64,000 nucleotides of DNA from the NCBI GenBank assembly GCA_949281375.1, contig CASDLT010000040.1:124001-188000 (forward strand), in the 5' to 3' direction. Below the pieces are notes generated by a model. That model was not told the DNA's origin. It saw only the letters and a program-made list of their open reading frames with translations, and ran no database searches. The position numbers and the translations under genes were made by a program. This document shows positions 1 to 9,806 of the stretch, one piece after another (within the stretch, counting starts at the first letter, position 1; the number at the start of each line of letters is the position of its first letter). Origin of the DNA: an uncultured Nitrosomonas sp. (GTDB taxonomy: Bacteria; Pseudomonadota; Gammaproteobacteria; Burkholderiales; Nitrosomonadaceae).

Positions 1-1
1 C

Positions 2-1363
2 ATAAACGCCATGATGGAGCCGAACGAAGAACCCCAGGCGCTGGAAATCATGCATCAGGCAAAATCCCTGATGACACGGGCTACCGAGAAGGAGCAAGCG
101 CTTATCAACGCCCTTGAGAAACGCTACTCCGGCAAAGCCGAACAAAGAACCACCAATGACAAAGCTTACGCGGCAGCAATGCGTGACGTGCACCGACGTT
201 TTCCGGATGACCCAGACATTGCGATGCTGTATGTCGAATCGATGATGGATCTGCGGCCGTGGGGTTATTGGATGCTCGACGGGATTCCCTATGAAGGCAC
301 TGCCGAAATTGTCGCGCTGACAGAAGACGTACTGCGGCGTTACCCGAAACACCCCGGCGCCTTGCATATGCATATTCACCTGATAGAGCCGACATCGACG
401 CCGGAACGCGCCGAGAAATCGGCTGATACGCTCCTTGAATTAATGCCTGAAGCAGGACATATGATCCATATGGCATCGCATATTTATCAACGCGTCGGAC
501 GCTATGCCGATTCGATCAAAAGCAATCAAATGGCCATCACCGCGGACGAGTCTTACATCGCGCAAGATCATGCGCATGGCTTATATCCGATGGTTTACTA
601 CCCGCACAATATTCATTTTCTGTGGTTTGCGGCGACATCGGATGGACAAAGTCAGCTTGCCATCGAATCAGCCAATGAAACTGCCCGTAAAATCGATGAT
701 GACGTTCTAAAAGCGCTTCCGCTGACGGCAGTTTTCCGCGTGACACCGTATTGGGCGCTAGCGAGGTTCGGGCACTGGCAGGAAATTCTTGACCTCGCCC
801 CGCCGCCATCGGTTAATGCTTTCCTGACCGGCAGTTGGCATTATGTGCGCGGCCTCGCGTGGGTGGCCACGAAGCAGCTGCAACAAGCCGAGCAGGAACT
901 CGCGGCGCTGCGCAAAATCATGACGGATCCGCAGCTAGACCATCCTTTGTTGTCGAAAAACACCTCGAGCACCGTGCTTCGTATCGCCCCGGAAGTGCTT
1001 GCAGGCGAAATCGCGGCCGCGCAAGGGCAGTACGAGCAGGCTATTGCGTATCTTGAAAAGGCGGTGCGGCTGGAAGATGCGCTGATCTATACCGAACCAG
1101 CCGAATTTCATCTGCCTCCTCGGTTGGCATTGGGCGCGATTTTGTTGGAGTCGGGTCAACCGGCAGAAGCAGAAACAGTTTTCTGGGAAGACCTACGTCG
1201 TAATCGCAATAATGGTTGGGCGCTTTATGGCTTGATGCAGGCCATGCGCGCCCAAACAAAACACGATCAAGCAGTTCTGATCGAAGCGCGCTTCAAAAAA
1301 GCCTGGGAACGCGCCGATGTGACACTGACTGCCTCTCGCTTTGGGCGTCCGATCGAAAAATGA
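2..1363 (+). CDS. TPR-repeat protein, 5' end outside the window
   Basis: The frame is open to the left edge, so the true start probably lies upstream; the first in-window ATG is at 11. The visible 450 residues are helix-rich with repeated short helical pairs of the tetratricopeptide type (for example the AEKSADTLLELMPEAGH and YEQAIAYLEKAVRLEDAL stretches), and many His and Met residues. TPR proteins are protein-interaction scaffolds; no catalytic domain is visible. No signal peptide can be judged because the N-terminus is missing. It ends 308 bp before ribE on the same strand and is probably a separate transcript. Confidence 0.75.
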   Translation: MNAMMEPNEEPQALEIMHQAKSLMTRATEKEQALINALEKRYSGKAEQRTTNDKAYAAAMRDVHRRFPDDPDIAMLYVESMMDLRPWGYWMLDGIPYEGTAEIVALTEDVLRRYPKHPGALHMHIHLIEPTSTPERAEKSADTLLELMPEAGHMIHMASHIYQRVGRYADSIKSNQMAITADESYIAQDHAHGLYPMVYYPHNIHFLWFAATSDGQSQLAIESANETARKIDDDVLKALPLTAVFRVTPYWALARFGHWQEILDLAPPPSVNAFLTGSWHYVRGLAWVATKQLQQAEQELAALRKIMTDPQLDHPLLSKNTSSTVLRIAPEVLAGEIAAAQGQYEQAIAYLEKAVRLEDALIYTEPAEFHLPPRLALGAILLESGQPAEAETVFWEDLRRNRNNGWALYGLMQAMRAQTKHDQAVLIEARFKKAWERADVTLTASRFGRPIEK

Positions 1364-1671
1364 TTAGATTCCGTTAGAAAGAATCCGGCTACATAGTAGC
1401 TCCGATGGATTCCGTCAGAAATTGAACAGCGCATAGAGCGGCACGTAGAAAAATGCGCTGTATTCAATAAGAAATGTGGTGATCGGCGCATATCTTGCAT
1501 TTCATGCATTGAGGAGAATCCCGGGAGTCAGCAGCATATATTCTTCACTACGTTTATAATATCGATTATCAATGGGCCGCAATAAATAACATCGCTCAAG
1601 AAAAGTATTCTTGATTCTCGAGATGCTGATCCTGTTGTTTTCAACATCACGCAAGGCTAGGAAATATCTGA
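1364..1671. other. Intergenic stretch upstream of ribE
   Basis: No gene is seen. It holds a short imperfect direct repeat of about 14 bases (GATTCCGTTAGAAA near 1367 and GATTCCGTCAGAAA near 1408), a TATAAT hexamer at 1555-1560 without a good -35 partner, and a 7-bp inverted repeat TCAAGAA/TTCTTGA at 1596-1614. I do not see the conserved core of an FMN riboswitch. Confidence 0.4.
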
Positions 1672-2277
1672 ATGTTTACCGGAATCATAGAAGCGATCGG
1701 GGAAATCAAGCGCACCCATCCCATCGCTGAACCCAGCAATCATGGGTTGAGTGTGTATATTTCCACTGGTGCTCTCGATCTGAGTGATATGAAGGTGGGA
1801 GACAGCGTGGCCGTGAATGGAGTGTGCTTGACGGTGACCGAGGCGATGGATGATGCGCTGGGTTTCGATGTGTCTCAGGAAACATTGCGTTGCACGCATG
1901 GGCTCGATCAGGTGGGCAAGCGCGTCAATTTGGAAAAGGCCATGCGCCTGTCTGATCGCTTGGGAGGTCACATGGTGAGCGGACATGTGGATGCGCTCGG
2001 GTCAGTAGTTGCGTATGAAACTACCGGAGAAAGTGTTGATCTGGTATTGAAAGCGCCCCCATCGGCACTCGATTTTCTGGTGCACAAAGGTTCCATTACT
2101 GTCAATGGCGTCAGCCTGACGGTTAATCGAATCGATGGCGATGAATTTTCCATCAATTTGATTCCGCACACCCTGGCAATGACTACTTTAAGCGAGCTTG
2201 AGCCCGGTATGGCCGTCAATCTCGAAACGGACATGCTAGCCCGCTACGTCGCAAGATTAATGACCATTCAACGTTAG
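1672..2277 (+). CDS. ribE: Riboflavin synthase alpha chain
   Basis: Converts two 6,7-dimethyl-8-ribityllumazine molecules to riboflavin plus the pyrimidine precursor, in the cytosol. The 201-residue protein has the family N-terminus MFTGIIEAIGEI and two homologous lumazine-binding halves, each with the characteristic NGVxLTV signature (NGVCLTV near residue 49 and NGVSLTV near residue 146). Length is normal. It is followed after 6 bp by ribB and then ribH, giving a compact riboflavin block. Confidence 0.95.
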   Translation: MFTGIIEAIGEIKRTHPIAEPSNHGLSVYISTGALDLSDMKVGDSVAVNGVCLTVTEAMDDALGFDVSQETLRCTHGLDQVGKRVNLEKAMRLSDRLGGHMVSGHVDALGSVVAYETTGESVDLVLKAPPSALDFLVHKGSITVNGVSLTVNRIDGDEFSINLIPHTLAMTTLSELEPGMAVNLETDMLARYVARLMTIQR

Positions 2278-2283
2278 ATCAAG

Positions 2284-3384
2284 ATGAAAATCAGTGCAAT
2301 TCAGGACATCATAAGTGACCTCGCCGCAGGCAGAATGGTCATTCTTGTCGATGAGGAAGATCGCGAAAATGAAGGAGATCTTGTCATTGCCGCTGATTTT
2401 GTCAGCGCGGAAACCATCAATTTCATGGCGACCCATGGCCGCGGCTTGATCTGCCTGACGTTGACCGAAGAACGCTGTCAGCAATTGGATCTGCCATTGA
2501 TGGTCTCAGCCAACCGGGCGCCGCTAGGCACCAATTTTACGCTGTCGATCGAGGCAGCTACGGGTGTCACCACAGGAATTTCAGCAGCTGACCGGGCGCG
2601 GACGGTGCAAGTTGCCGTCAAAGCCGATGCCAAACCGCAAGACCTCGTGCAACCGGGGCATATTTTTCCATTAATGGCGCAAAAGGGTGGTGTTCTTGTT
2701 CGCGCCGGCCACACTGAAGCAGGGTGTGATCTGGCACGGTTGGCGGGCCGCACGCCTGCTGCGGTGATATGTGAAATCCTGAACGCCGATGGCAGCATGG
2801 CGCGATTGCCCGATCTGATCGAATTTTCAGCCAGACATCAGCTCAAAATTGGCGCCATTGCGGATTTGATCGAATACCGCAGCCAGACTGAAAGTCTTGT
2901 AAAGCGCGTTGCCGAGCGTACGGTTCAAACCTTGCATGGAGAATTTCTGCTGACGGCCTACCGTGATGAAATCGCCAATACCATTCATCTGGCGCTGGTC
3001 AAGGGCGCCATTCATCCGGACTCGGAAACCCTCGTGCGCGTCCATGAGCCATTGTCGGTCATCGATTTTCTTGATGTGCAGGATGCAACGCATTCATGGA
3101 ATATCCATGACGCGATGAAATTAGTCGCCGAAGCGGGACATGGCGTGATTGTATTGCTGCACCGCAAGGAAAATTCTGCCCAATTGATTAAACGGATAGA
3201 ATCGCAAGAAACGCGTCTCCCGCATCCCGCTAAAACGGATCTCAGAAATCATGGTATCGGTGCTCAAATCCTGAAAGATCTGAACGTTGGCAAGATGCGG
3301 CTGATGGCCGCGCCGAGAAAAATGCCCAGCGTGACGGGTTTTGGACTGGAAGTGACCAGCTATGTGGATACACGGCAATCATAA
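2284..3384 (+). CDS. ribB: DHBP synthase with degenerate GTP cyclohydrolase II domain (RibBX type)
   Basis: The N-terminal half (about residues 1-205) is 3,4-dihydroxy-2-butanone-4-phosphate synthase: the acidic motif [15 protein letters not shown], and [13 protein letters not shown] are intact. The C-terminal half aligns in position with GTP cyclohydrolase II but lacks what that enzyme needs: the zinc-binding Cys cluster (normally SECLTGD...RCDCG) is replaced by a stretch without cysteines ([18 protein letters not shown]), and the YLRQEGRGIGL motif is replaced by [12 protein letters not shown]. Family knowledge: RibBX-type proteins with a catalytically dead RibA-like half are common in Proteobacteria. 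A functional ribA must therefore be elsewhere in the genome. Confidence 0.9.
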   Translation: MKISAIQDIISDLAAGRMVILVDEEDRENEGDLVIAADFVSAETINFMATHGRGLICLTLTEERCQQLDLPLMVSANRAPLGTNFTLSIEAATGVTTGISAADRARTVQVAVKADAKPQDLVQPGHIFPLMAQKGGVLVRAGHTEAGCDLARLAGRTPAAVICEILNADGSMARLPDLIEFSARHQLKIGAIADLIEYRSQTESLVKRVAERTVQTLHGEFLLTAYRDEIANTIHLALVKGAIHPDSETLVRVHEPLSVIDFLDVQDATHSWNIHDAMKLVAEAGHGVIVLLHRKENSAQLIKRIESQETRLPHPAKTDLRNHGIGAQILKDLNVGKMRLMAAPRKMPSVTGFGLEVTSYVDTRQS

Positions 3385-3434
3385 ATTTTTTGAACTATTG
3401 AACATCGCCCATCGAAGATGAACAGGAGCCAGAG

Positions 3435-3917
3435 ATGACCTACTACGACAATATTGTTGAATTCGAACCTAATCGGGATGGCGCAGACGTGCGCGTCGGT
3501 ATTGTCATGAGCCGTTTCAATGGCGATATTGGTGAAGGATTGCTAAGCGCGTGTACGGCGGAGCTCAAGAAAAGTGGTGTTCAGGACGCCAATATTCTCC
3601 TGGTGACCGTGCCTGGCGCACTCGAAATTCCGCTCGCGCTGAAAAGAATGGCAATATCCGATCAATTCGACGCACTTATTGCGCTCGGTGCTGTCATACG
3701 CGGCGATACCTATCATTTTGAGATCGTTGCGAACGAGTCTGCCCGAGGTGTGATGAGTGTCCAACTGGACATGGAAATTCCCATCGCGAATGGCATTTTA
3801 ACGACCGACAACGACGATCAGGCCATCGCCCGCATGAGCCAGAAAGGAATGGAAACCGCGCAGGTTGCGCTGGAAATGGCGAATTTGCAATTGAAAATTG
3901 ATGAAATAGCGCTATGA
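3435..3917 (+). CDS. ribH: 6,7-dimethyl-8-ribityllumazine synthase
   Basis: Condenses DHBP with 5-amino-6-ribitylaminouracil to lumazine, the substrate of RibE. The 160-residue protein shows VGIVMSRFN, the [14 protein letters not shown] segment and [20 protein letters not shown] with the catalytic His. It is preceded by a clear ribosome-binding site (AGGAGCC) and overlaps nusB by 4 bp (ATGA), indicating translational coupling. Confidence 0.95.
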   Translation: MTYYDNIVEFEPNRDGADVRVGIVMSRFNGDIGEGLLSACTAELKKSGVQDANILLVTVPGALEIPLALKRMAISDQFDALIALGAVIRGDTYHFEIVANESARGVMSVQLDMEIPIANGILTTDNDDQAIARMSQKGMETAQVALEMANLQLKIDEIAL

Positions 3918-4414
3918 CAACATTGACCCCTGAATCCAGATCATCGTCCGTCGGCGGAAGTGAAAAAATCAAAAGCCGCCGCCGCATTGCGCGTGAGTTC
4001 GTAGTGCAAGGCCTCTACCAGTGGAGAATTGCCGGCGGCACAGCCAGCGTCATCGAGCAGCAATTGCGTGAATCGGAAACATTCATGCATGTTGACGAGA
4101 AACATTTCTCTCAGGTTCTGAAAGGTGCGCTTAACGATGTCGACACGCTCGACCAGTTGATCCAGCCTTGCTTGGATCGTCCGGCACACGAGCTTAGCCC
4201 GGTGGAATATGCCATTTTGTTGTCGAGCACATACGAATTGGTTTCTCATCCGGAAATTCCCTATCGCGCCATCATTAACGAAGCCATCGAACTGGCTCGC
4301 ACGTTCGGCGGTAGTGATGGTTATAAATATGTTAACGGCGTGCTCGATAAACTGGCTGTTCGGCTGCGTCCGGTAGAAATAGAAGCGCAACGTCTGGCTA
4401 AAAAACCAGGTTAG
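3914..4414 (+). CDS. nusB: Transcription antitermination factor NusB
   Basis: All-helical RNA-binding factor that with NusE (S10) binds boxA in rRNA leaders. The 166-residue product has the family start [20 protein letters not shown] and the C-terminal core [10 protein letters not shown]...[19 protein letters not shown] with [13 protein letters not shown]. It overlaps ribH by 4 bp and is followed after 3 bp by thiL; ribH-nusB-thiL is a widely conserved order. Confidence 0.95.
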   Translation: MTTLTPESRSSSVGGSEKIKSRRRIAREFVVQGLYQWRIAGGTASVIEQQLRESETFMHVDEKHFSQVLKGALNDVDTLDQLIQPCLDRPAHELSPVEYAILLSSTYELVSHPEIPYRAIINEAIELARTFGGSDGYKYVNGVLDKLAVRLRPVEIEAQRLAKKPG

Positions 4415-4417
4415 CGA

Positions 4418-5395
4418 TTGGCTGACACTCATTCAGAATTTGAGATCATCGACCGGTATTTCAATCGACCGGCTTCCGGGGCGGTTCTGGGAATTGGCGA
4501 TGACGCCGCGCTGATCACTGTGCCGCCGCAAACCGAACTGGCGATCTCAACGGATACGCTGGTGTGCGGTAAACACTTCCTTGCAGATACCGATCCTTAC
4601 CAGCTTGGTCATAAATCGCTGGCCGTCAATCTATCGGACATGGCCGCGATGGGCGCCAAACCACGCTGGGTGTTGCTGGCGCTGACACTACCGGATCATC
4701 TGGCTCGACATCCGACTTGGTTGAGCGAATTCAGCCAGGGTTTTGGCGCGCTGGCAGCCGAACATGATGTCGTCCTGATCGGTGGTGACACTACTGCCGG
4801 CCCGTTGAACATTGGCGTGCAAATCATCGGAGAAGTGCCTGCAGGCAGGGCGCTGCGCCGCAGTGGTGCGAAAGTGGAGGATGATATCTGGGTCTCTGGT
4901 CAGATCGGCAATGCCGCGCTGGCCCTGCAACATGAATTGCACCAGCGAACGCTCGCACCGGATGAGATCGCGCATTGTCTGCCGGCGTTGCTCAGGCCTG
5001 TTCCCAGAATTCAGTTAGGGCAGCGGTTACTGGGCTTAGCCCATAGCGCCATCGATATTTCCGATGGATTGCTCGCCGATCTCGGCCACCTGTTGAAAGC
5101 ATCAAGGAAATCTGGCTATATAACGATGGCGGATATTCCCTGTTCAGGAGTATTAAAAAAATATTTGTCTGATTCTGCGGCAGTTAATTGCTTACTAGGC
5201 GGCGGCGATGATTATGAGTTATGCTTTACAGCAGCAAAAACAAAGCGTCCGATTATTCAGCAATTGGCCGAAGAACTTGCCGTGCCACTAACACGTATCG
5301 GTGAAATACAGGCAGGTAACGGATTGATCATCAAAGATGCCGACGGCAATGCAATGACATGGGAGACTCGAGGATATGACCACTTCAGTGCCTGA
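4418..5395 (+). CDS. thiL: Thiamine-monophosphate kinase
   Basis: Phosphorylates thiamine monophosphate to thiamine pyrophosphate using ATP. The 325-residue protein carries the PurM-like signatures EFEIIDRYFNRP, GIGDDAAL, STDTLV, the Mg-binding NLSDMAAMGAKPRW loop, GGDTTAGP and SDGLLADLGHL. The start is TTG at 4418, 3 bp after nusB; it fits the conserved N-terminus. The last 20 bp overlap pgpA. Confidence 0.93.
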   Translation: MADTHSEFEIIDRYFNRPASGAVLGIGDDAALITVPPQTELAISTDTLVCGKHFLADTDPYQLGHKSLAVNLSDMAAMGAKPRWVLLALTLPDHLARHPTWLSEFSQGFGALAAEHDVVLIGGDTTAGPLNIGVQIIGEVPAGRALRRSGAKVEDDIWVSGQIGNAALALQHELHQRTLAPDEIAHCLPALLRPVPRIQLGQRLLGLAHSAIDISDGLLADLGHLLKASRKSGYITMADIPCSGVLKKYLSDSAAVNCLLGGGDDYELCFTAAKTKRPIIQQLAEELAVPLTRIGEIQAGNGLIIKDADGNAMTWETRGYDHFSA

Positions 5396-5945
5396 GACGA
5401 ACGCGCTACCCAGCGCCCAAATGACCCTGTTTCGTCCCACTCTGTCTCTGGTTTACAGTCATCCGGCTTATGTGATTGCATTCTGCGGCGGCGTTGGATT
5501 GATCCCGATTGCCCCGGGCACGATGGGAACGCTCGCTGCATTCCCATTATTCTGGCTACTGAATCATTACCTTGATCCGATTCCTTTTTTATTGTTGATC
5601 GACGTCATGTTCATTGCTGGTATCTGGGCCTGTGGTCTCAGTGGTAAGGCGCTGGGATCGCCGGATCATGGCGGCATGGTCTGGGATGAAACCGTCGCGT
5701 TTCTTCTGGTGCTTTACTTCACGCCAGCTCATTGGGCTTGGCAACTTGCAGCATTCCTATTGTTCCGCTCGTTCGACATCGCCAAACCGCAACCCATTCG
5801 TTATTACGACAGTCATCTGCGGGGCGGCTTCGGCGTCATGTTCGATGACCTGCTGGCTGCCTTTTTCACGTTATTATGCCTAGCTGGTTGGAAAGCCTGG
5901 GTGCCCGAGGGTTTTATTGAAAAAGCTCTATTTATCAATCTATAA
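5376..5945 (+). CDS. pgpA: Phosphatidylglycerophosphatase A
   Basis: Inner-membrane phosphatase that makes phosphatidylglycerol from phosphatidylglycerophosphate. The 189-residue protein shows IPIAPGTMGTLAA, DHGGMVWDETVAF and FRSFDIAKPQPI, with several hydrophobic membrane segments. It overlaps the end of thiL by 20 bp and closes the rib-nusB-thiL-pgpA run. Confidence 0.93.
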   Translation: MTTSVPETNALPSAQMTLFRPTLSLVYSHPAYVIAFCGGVGLIPIAPGTMGTLAAFPLFWLLNHYLDPIPFLLLIDVMFIAGIWACGLSGKALGSPDHGGMVWDETVAFLLVLYFTPAHWAWQLAAFLLFRSFDIAKPQPIRYYDSHLRGGFGVMFDDLLAAFFTLLCLAGWKAWVPEGFIEKALFINL

Positions 5946-5950
5946 ACTTG

Positions 5951-5964
5951 TTTTGCTAGCAAAA
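5951..5964. promoter_or_regulatory. 14-bp perfect palindrome between pgpA and the solute-binding protein gene
   Basis: TTTTGCTAGCAAAA is a loop-free perfect palindrome 6 bp after the pgpA stop and about 110 bp before the next start. It could be an operator; without a loop it is a poor terminator. Function is not established. Confidence 0.3.
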
Positions 5965-6073
5965 TTTGCAACTCTGTAGGCAAATACGCTACATTGCCAA
6001 CCTATTCGAATAAACTCTCGAATGAATCGCTATAAAAGCTGCAGTTCAGTTTTAAAACAGACGAGGATTTTTA

Positions 6074-7336
6074 ATGGATCGGCGGACTTTTATACTCCAG
6101 AGTGGCACCATTGCATCGGCAGCGATGACTTCTCTGGCTTTTCCGGGCATTGCCAAAGCGTATAACCGCAAACCCACCATCAAAGTCGTGGGCACCCATG
6201 TCACATTGCAGGAATCGATTCGTCTTCAGGCAGAAAAAGATCTGGGCATTGCGATCGAATTTTATCCCGGTGGCGATGCGGAAGTGCTGTTGAAAGCATC
6301 GACCGATCCATTCAGCTTCGATGTCTATGAGCAATGGTCGGACAGTATCAAGGTCTTATGGATGGCCAACGCGATCCAGCCCATCGATATCCGTAAACTT
6401 AGTTATTGGGAAGAAATCAACGGCTTGAGCAAAAATGGCCGGTTGACTGATACTGCACCCATCGGCCTCGGTGATTCGCCCCATAAACTATTGTATTTAC
6501 AGCCTGATGGTTCTTTGGGTTCGACCGTTTCAGGTCATGTCAGCTTTCTGCCTTACGTGCATAACACCGATTCATTTGGTTACAATTCCGCGGTTATTCC
6601 ACAAGCGATTCCTTATCAGACCGAAAGCTGGGGCTGGCTATTGGACGAGCGCTATCATGGCAAAGTAGCGATCGTCAATGCACCCACGATCGGGATTTTT
6701 GATATGGCGTTGGCAGCCCAGGCGCGTGGTTTGATGACATTCAACGACATGGGCAACATGAGCCGGGAAGAAATTGACACGCTATTTGACATCATGATCG
6801 CCAAAAAAAGACAGGGGCATTTTCGCGGGGTCTGGACTTCCGTGCCGCATTCGGTCGAACTCATGGCATCAGGTGAAGTCATCCTTTCCAGTTTGTTTTC
6901 TCCGGCTGCCAGCCAGTTGAACGGCATGGGCATACCCTGCGTATATGCTGCGCCGAAAGAAGGCTACCGTGCCTGGCAAGGTGTGATGTGCCTGTCTCGT
7001 GCATCGCAGGGCGAACGCCGTGAGGCCGCGTATGCGTTTATGAACTGGTGGTTATCCGGTTGGCCTGGCGCGTTTATTGCGCGGCAAGGGTATTACATTT
7101 CGAATCCGCAGCGATCCAAGACATTCATGTCGCAGGCCGAATGGGATTATTGGTATGACGGAAAACCAGCAACTTCCGCGCTTCAAGGCACCGATGGCAA
7201 CATTTCTGTTCGTGAAGGCGATATCAGAACTGGAGGCTCTTATACCAAACGATTTGAACATGTGGCAATCTGGAACACAGTGATGGCTACCTATGAGTAT
7301 TCACTCATGAAATGGAACGAATTCGTTCTGTCCTGA
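6074..7336 (+). CDS. Orphan extracellular solute-binding protein (PotD/SBP_bac_8-like), Tat-type signal
   Basis: A 420-residue secreted protein. The N-terminus begins MDRRTF, a twin-arginine-like signal followed by a hydrophobic stretch ending SLAFPGIAKA, which predicts export of a folded protein. The mature part looks like a periplasmic ligand-binding protein for ABC import of polyamine- or iron-like ligands (segments such as SFDVYEQWSD and NTDSFGYNSAVIP). No permease or ATPase gene is adjacent; a histidine kinase follows after 10 bp and a response regulator after that. The context suggests a ligand-sensing accessory of the two-component system rather than a transporter part (inference). The ligand is unknown. 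Confidence 0.75.
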   Translation: MDRRTFILQSGTIASAAMTSLAFPGIAKAYNRKPTIKVVGTHVTLQESIRLQAEKDLGIAIEFYPGGDAEVLLKASTDPFSFDVYEQWSDSIKVLWMANAIQPIDIRKLSYWEEINGLSKNGRLTDTAPIGLGDSPHKLLYLQPDGSLGSTVSGHVSFLPYVHNTDSFGYNSAVIPQAIPYQTESWGWLLDERYHGKVAIVNAPTIGIFDMALAAQARGLMTFNDMGNMSREEIDTLFDIMIAKKRQGHFRGVWTSVPHSVELMASGEVILSSLFSPAASQLNGMGIPCVYAAPKEGYRAWQGVMCLSRASQGERREAAYAFMNWWLSGWPGAFIARQGYYISNPQRSKTFMSQAEWDYWYDGKPATSALQGTDGNISVREGDIRTGGSYTKRFEHVAIWNTVMATYEYSLMKWNEFVLS

Positions 7337-7346
7337 AGTTCGCGCC

Positions 7347-9230
7347 ATGATTCAATACCTGATCAATCATGTCAGATTGCAACATCGGATTTACGCCAGT
7401 TTTATCGCGGCCACCATTGTCATCGTTGCGATCATTCTAATCACCTATGCGGTTTTCGCCAGAATCGATCGTGATTTGCGTGACTTTATCTTCTCCAGTA
7501 AGCAATCCCGCATCGATTTGCAACTCACTGCACAAGTGGCCGAGCTTCATCGCCTGTCGCTCACCTTTACCTATGAAGGGCATCGCTCAGCCGCTGAACA
7601 GGTAACGCATAGTTACCAGAACCTTATGCAGCAAATCGATCAAACGCTCCAGCAAAATTCGCCATCGGTGAAGACGATTCTGACTACGATCAAGCACCGC
7701 CTGGAGAGCTACTACATGGCTTTCGAGCAGCTTAAACAGCAACGCGATCTGCGCCAGCAATTGATCAATGTCGAATTCCGCAACAACGCCAGCAATGTCG
7801 AAGCACTCATCAATCAATTGCTTGAAAATTCGAGCAATTCACTTGCAGTACAGCTTGAAATCAAAAGCATACTCAATACGCTGTTGCTCGTCGAGAAGAA
7901 TGTATTCCGATATTTGGATTCATTAGATGCCAGCTATATCACAGCCGCCCAGCACAACCTCAACCATGTGGTGGATCGATTGAATGCACTCAATCAAACT
8001 GAGAACTCTTCCCATGCCACCATCCATCAGGCCCTGCATAAACTGGATCAATATCAGCGAAGTTACATCAAGGCCGTCCAGCATATGCGTGGATACCTGT
8101 ATCTCATCAATGTCGTGATGGCTGCCGAAGCTTACGAAATCAACTTTCAGTCAAAAAAACTGTCATCATTGATCGTCAGTGAAATGCGTTCCAAAGAAGA
8201 GTCGATCCGTAATAGCCAGGCCGAAGCGCTAAGTATTCTGGTGATGTCGGCGTCGCTGCTCCTCAGTCTGCTCATTGTCTTGTCTTATAGCATTGGGCAA
8301 AGTATTTCAATACCCATCATGCGCCTTACCGAAACATTCAGGCAGCTGACGAATGGTTCTGGTAATGCCAAAATATTCAGCTATCCTGTCGTCGATGAAA
8401 TCAGTCAATTGTCGCAAGCTGCGGCGGCATTCAGAGACAAGAATACCCAAACCGAAAAATTACTGACGCGATCGATCCAGTTAACCCAGGCGCTGGAGAA
8501 GAACCGCCTCGCGCTCGAGCGCTCGAATGATGAACTTGAGCAGTTTGTATACACCGTTTCACATGACCTCAAAGCGCCACTGGTGACCAGCATGGGTTTC
8601 ATCGGCATCATCCGCAAGCTTGCCGATCAAGGAAAATATGATCAAGCCATCCAGAAACTGGATAAAGTTACGTCATCGATCGAGCGGATGGGGCAATTGA
8701 CGAGCGATTTGCTTGAACTCAGCCGTATTGGCCGCATTGATGTCGATATGAAAAAGATAGACCTCAATATCTTGTTGAAGCAATTGGCGCACTCCCAACA
8801 GGAGCAATTACAAAGCGCAGGATTGCAGTTTATCGTTCAGTCCCGGCTTCCTGTCATTGTGGGGAATGAAAGCCGCATCCTGCAACTGTTCGAGAACATT
8901 GTTTCGAACGCAATAAAATACGCCCGCAATCCTGAGCAAGCACCCGTCCTTGAAATAGGATCCATCATTGAGCAGGATTATCATCTGATCTACTGCAAAG
9001 ACAATGGACCTGGCATCGAGCTGGCCTTTCAGCAAAAGGTTTTTGCGTTATTTTATCGTCTGGATAAACAACCCGAAGGCACCGGAATTGGACTGGCCAT
9101 CGCCAAAAAAGTGATGAGGTCGCATGGAGGCGACATCTGGATTGAATCAACAGGCGGAAAAGGCACGACTTTCTGGTTAAAATTCCCCATTGTTAATGAG
9201 CAAGCGAAGGAGGCAAAATATGACCTATGA
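7347..9230 (+). CDS. Membrane sensor histidine kinase
   Basis: A 627-residue kinase. A transmembrane segment lies near residues 17-38 and a second near 291-312, enclosing a long helical periplasmic sensor region of about 250 residues. A HAMP-like linker follows, then HisKA with the phospho-acceptor in YTVSHDLKAPL (His406), and a HATPase_c domain with N box (ENIVSNAIKYA), G1 box (KDNGPGI), F box and G2 (GTGIGLAIAKKVMRSHGG). It is transcribed with the upstream solute-binding protein gene (10-bp gap) and overlaps the response regulator by 11 bp. The all-helical sensor region could receive a signal from the binding protein (inference). Confidence 0.88.
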   Translation: MIQYLINHVRLQHRIYASFIAATIVIVAIILITYAVFARIDRDLRDFIFSSKQSRIDLQLTAQVAELHRLSLTFTYEGHRSAAEQVTHSYQNLMQQIDQTLQQNSPSVKTILTTIKHRLESYYMAFEQLKQQRDLRQQLINVEFRNNASNVEALINQLLENSSNSLAVQLEIKSILNTLLLVEKNVFRYLDSLDASYITAAQHNLNHVVDRLNALNQTENSSHATIHQALHKLDQYQRSYIKAVQHMRGYLYLINVVMAAEAYEINFQSKKLSSLIVSEMRSKEESIRNSQAEALSILVMSASLLLSLLIVLSYSIGQSISIPIMRLTETFRQLTNGSGNAKIFSYPVVDEISQLSQAAAAFRDKNTQTEKLLTRSIQLTQALEKNRLALERSNDELEQFVYTVSHDLKAPLVTSMGFIGIIRKLADQGKYDQAIQKLDKVTSSIERMGQLTSDLLELSRIGRIDVDMKKIDLNILLKQLAHSQQEQLQSAGLQFIVQSRLPVIVGNESRILQLFENIVSNAIKYARNPEQAPVLEIGSIIEQDYHLIYCKDNGPGIELAFQQKVFALFYRLDKQPEGTGIGLAIAKKVMRSHGGDIWIESTGGKGTTFWLKFPIVNEQAKEAKYDL

Positions 9231-9657
9231 GCATCGAGACTTGCTGTTGATCGAAGATAGCGACGAGCACGCCGAACTGGCGTTATTTTACATTTCCGAG
9301 TATCGCCCGGATATTCATGTCATCCGGCTGGCTGACGGCGGTGTGGCAATGGATTATCTCGAATCTGTCAGTAATCTGACTAAACCGCTGCCCTGGTTAT
9401 GTCTGCTCGATTTGCAATTGCCAAAGTATGACGGCCATGAGATTCTTTCCGTCATCAAATCCGACAGCATCCTGATCAAAATGCCGGTCGTGGTTTTTAC
9501 GACTTCCGCTGCTAAAAAAGATATTTCCCGCTCCATCAGCCATCACGCCAACAGTTTTATCACCAAACCGATGGGCGCGGATGGCTATGGTAAAGCGATA
9601 CATTCCATTCTCAGTTATTGGGAACTGAATCAGCATTCCTTGATATCCCTCGGATAG
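9220..9657 (+). CDS. Single-domain response regulator (Rcp1/CheY-like)
   Basis: A stand-alone receiver domain of about 145 residues with no output domain. It has the acidic pair in LLIEDSDEHAE, the phospho-acceptor Asp in CLLDLQLPKYDG, the Thr/Ser switch in VVFTTSA and the Lys in FITKP. The start at 9220 is chosen over a longer in-frame start at 9190 because AAGGAGG lies at 9207-9213, 6 bp upstream. It overlaps the kinase stop by 11 bp, so kinase and regulator are translationally coupled. Proteins of this subgroup pass phosphate to a partner or act by protein contact. Confidence 0.9.
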   Translation: MTYEHRDLLLIEDSDEHAELALFYISEYRPDIHVIRLADGGVAMDYLESVSNLTKPLPWLCLLDLQLPKYDGHEILSVIKSDSILIKMPVVVFTTSAAKKDISRSISHHANSFITKPMGADGYGKAIHSILSYWELNQHSLISLG

Positions 9658-9806
9658 AAAAACGTTGATGAATTGACTGCACCAGCGAATCGCTTCACTG
9701 CGGTACTGACTCCCTCAGCCATCATATTGATAAGTTTCGGTTGCTGCGTCTGCCCGCCGATCGATCCATCTCGTTCGTCAGATTTATCAACGTTTCCTAT
9801 GCGAAA

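Noticed and set aside
9659-9796. Inverted 10-mers AAACGTTGAT and ATCAACGTTT after the response regulator
   Set aside because: They are about 120 bp apart, too far for a simple hairpin, and have no clear role.
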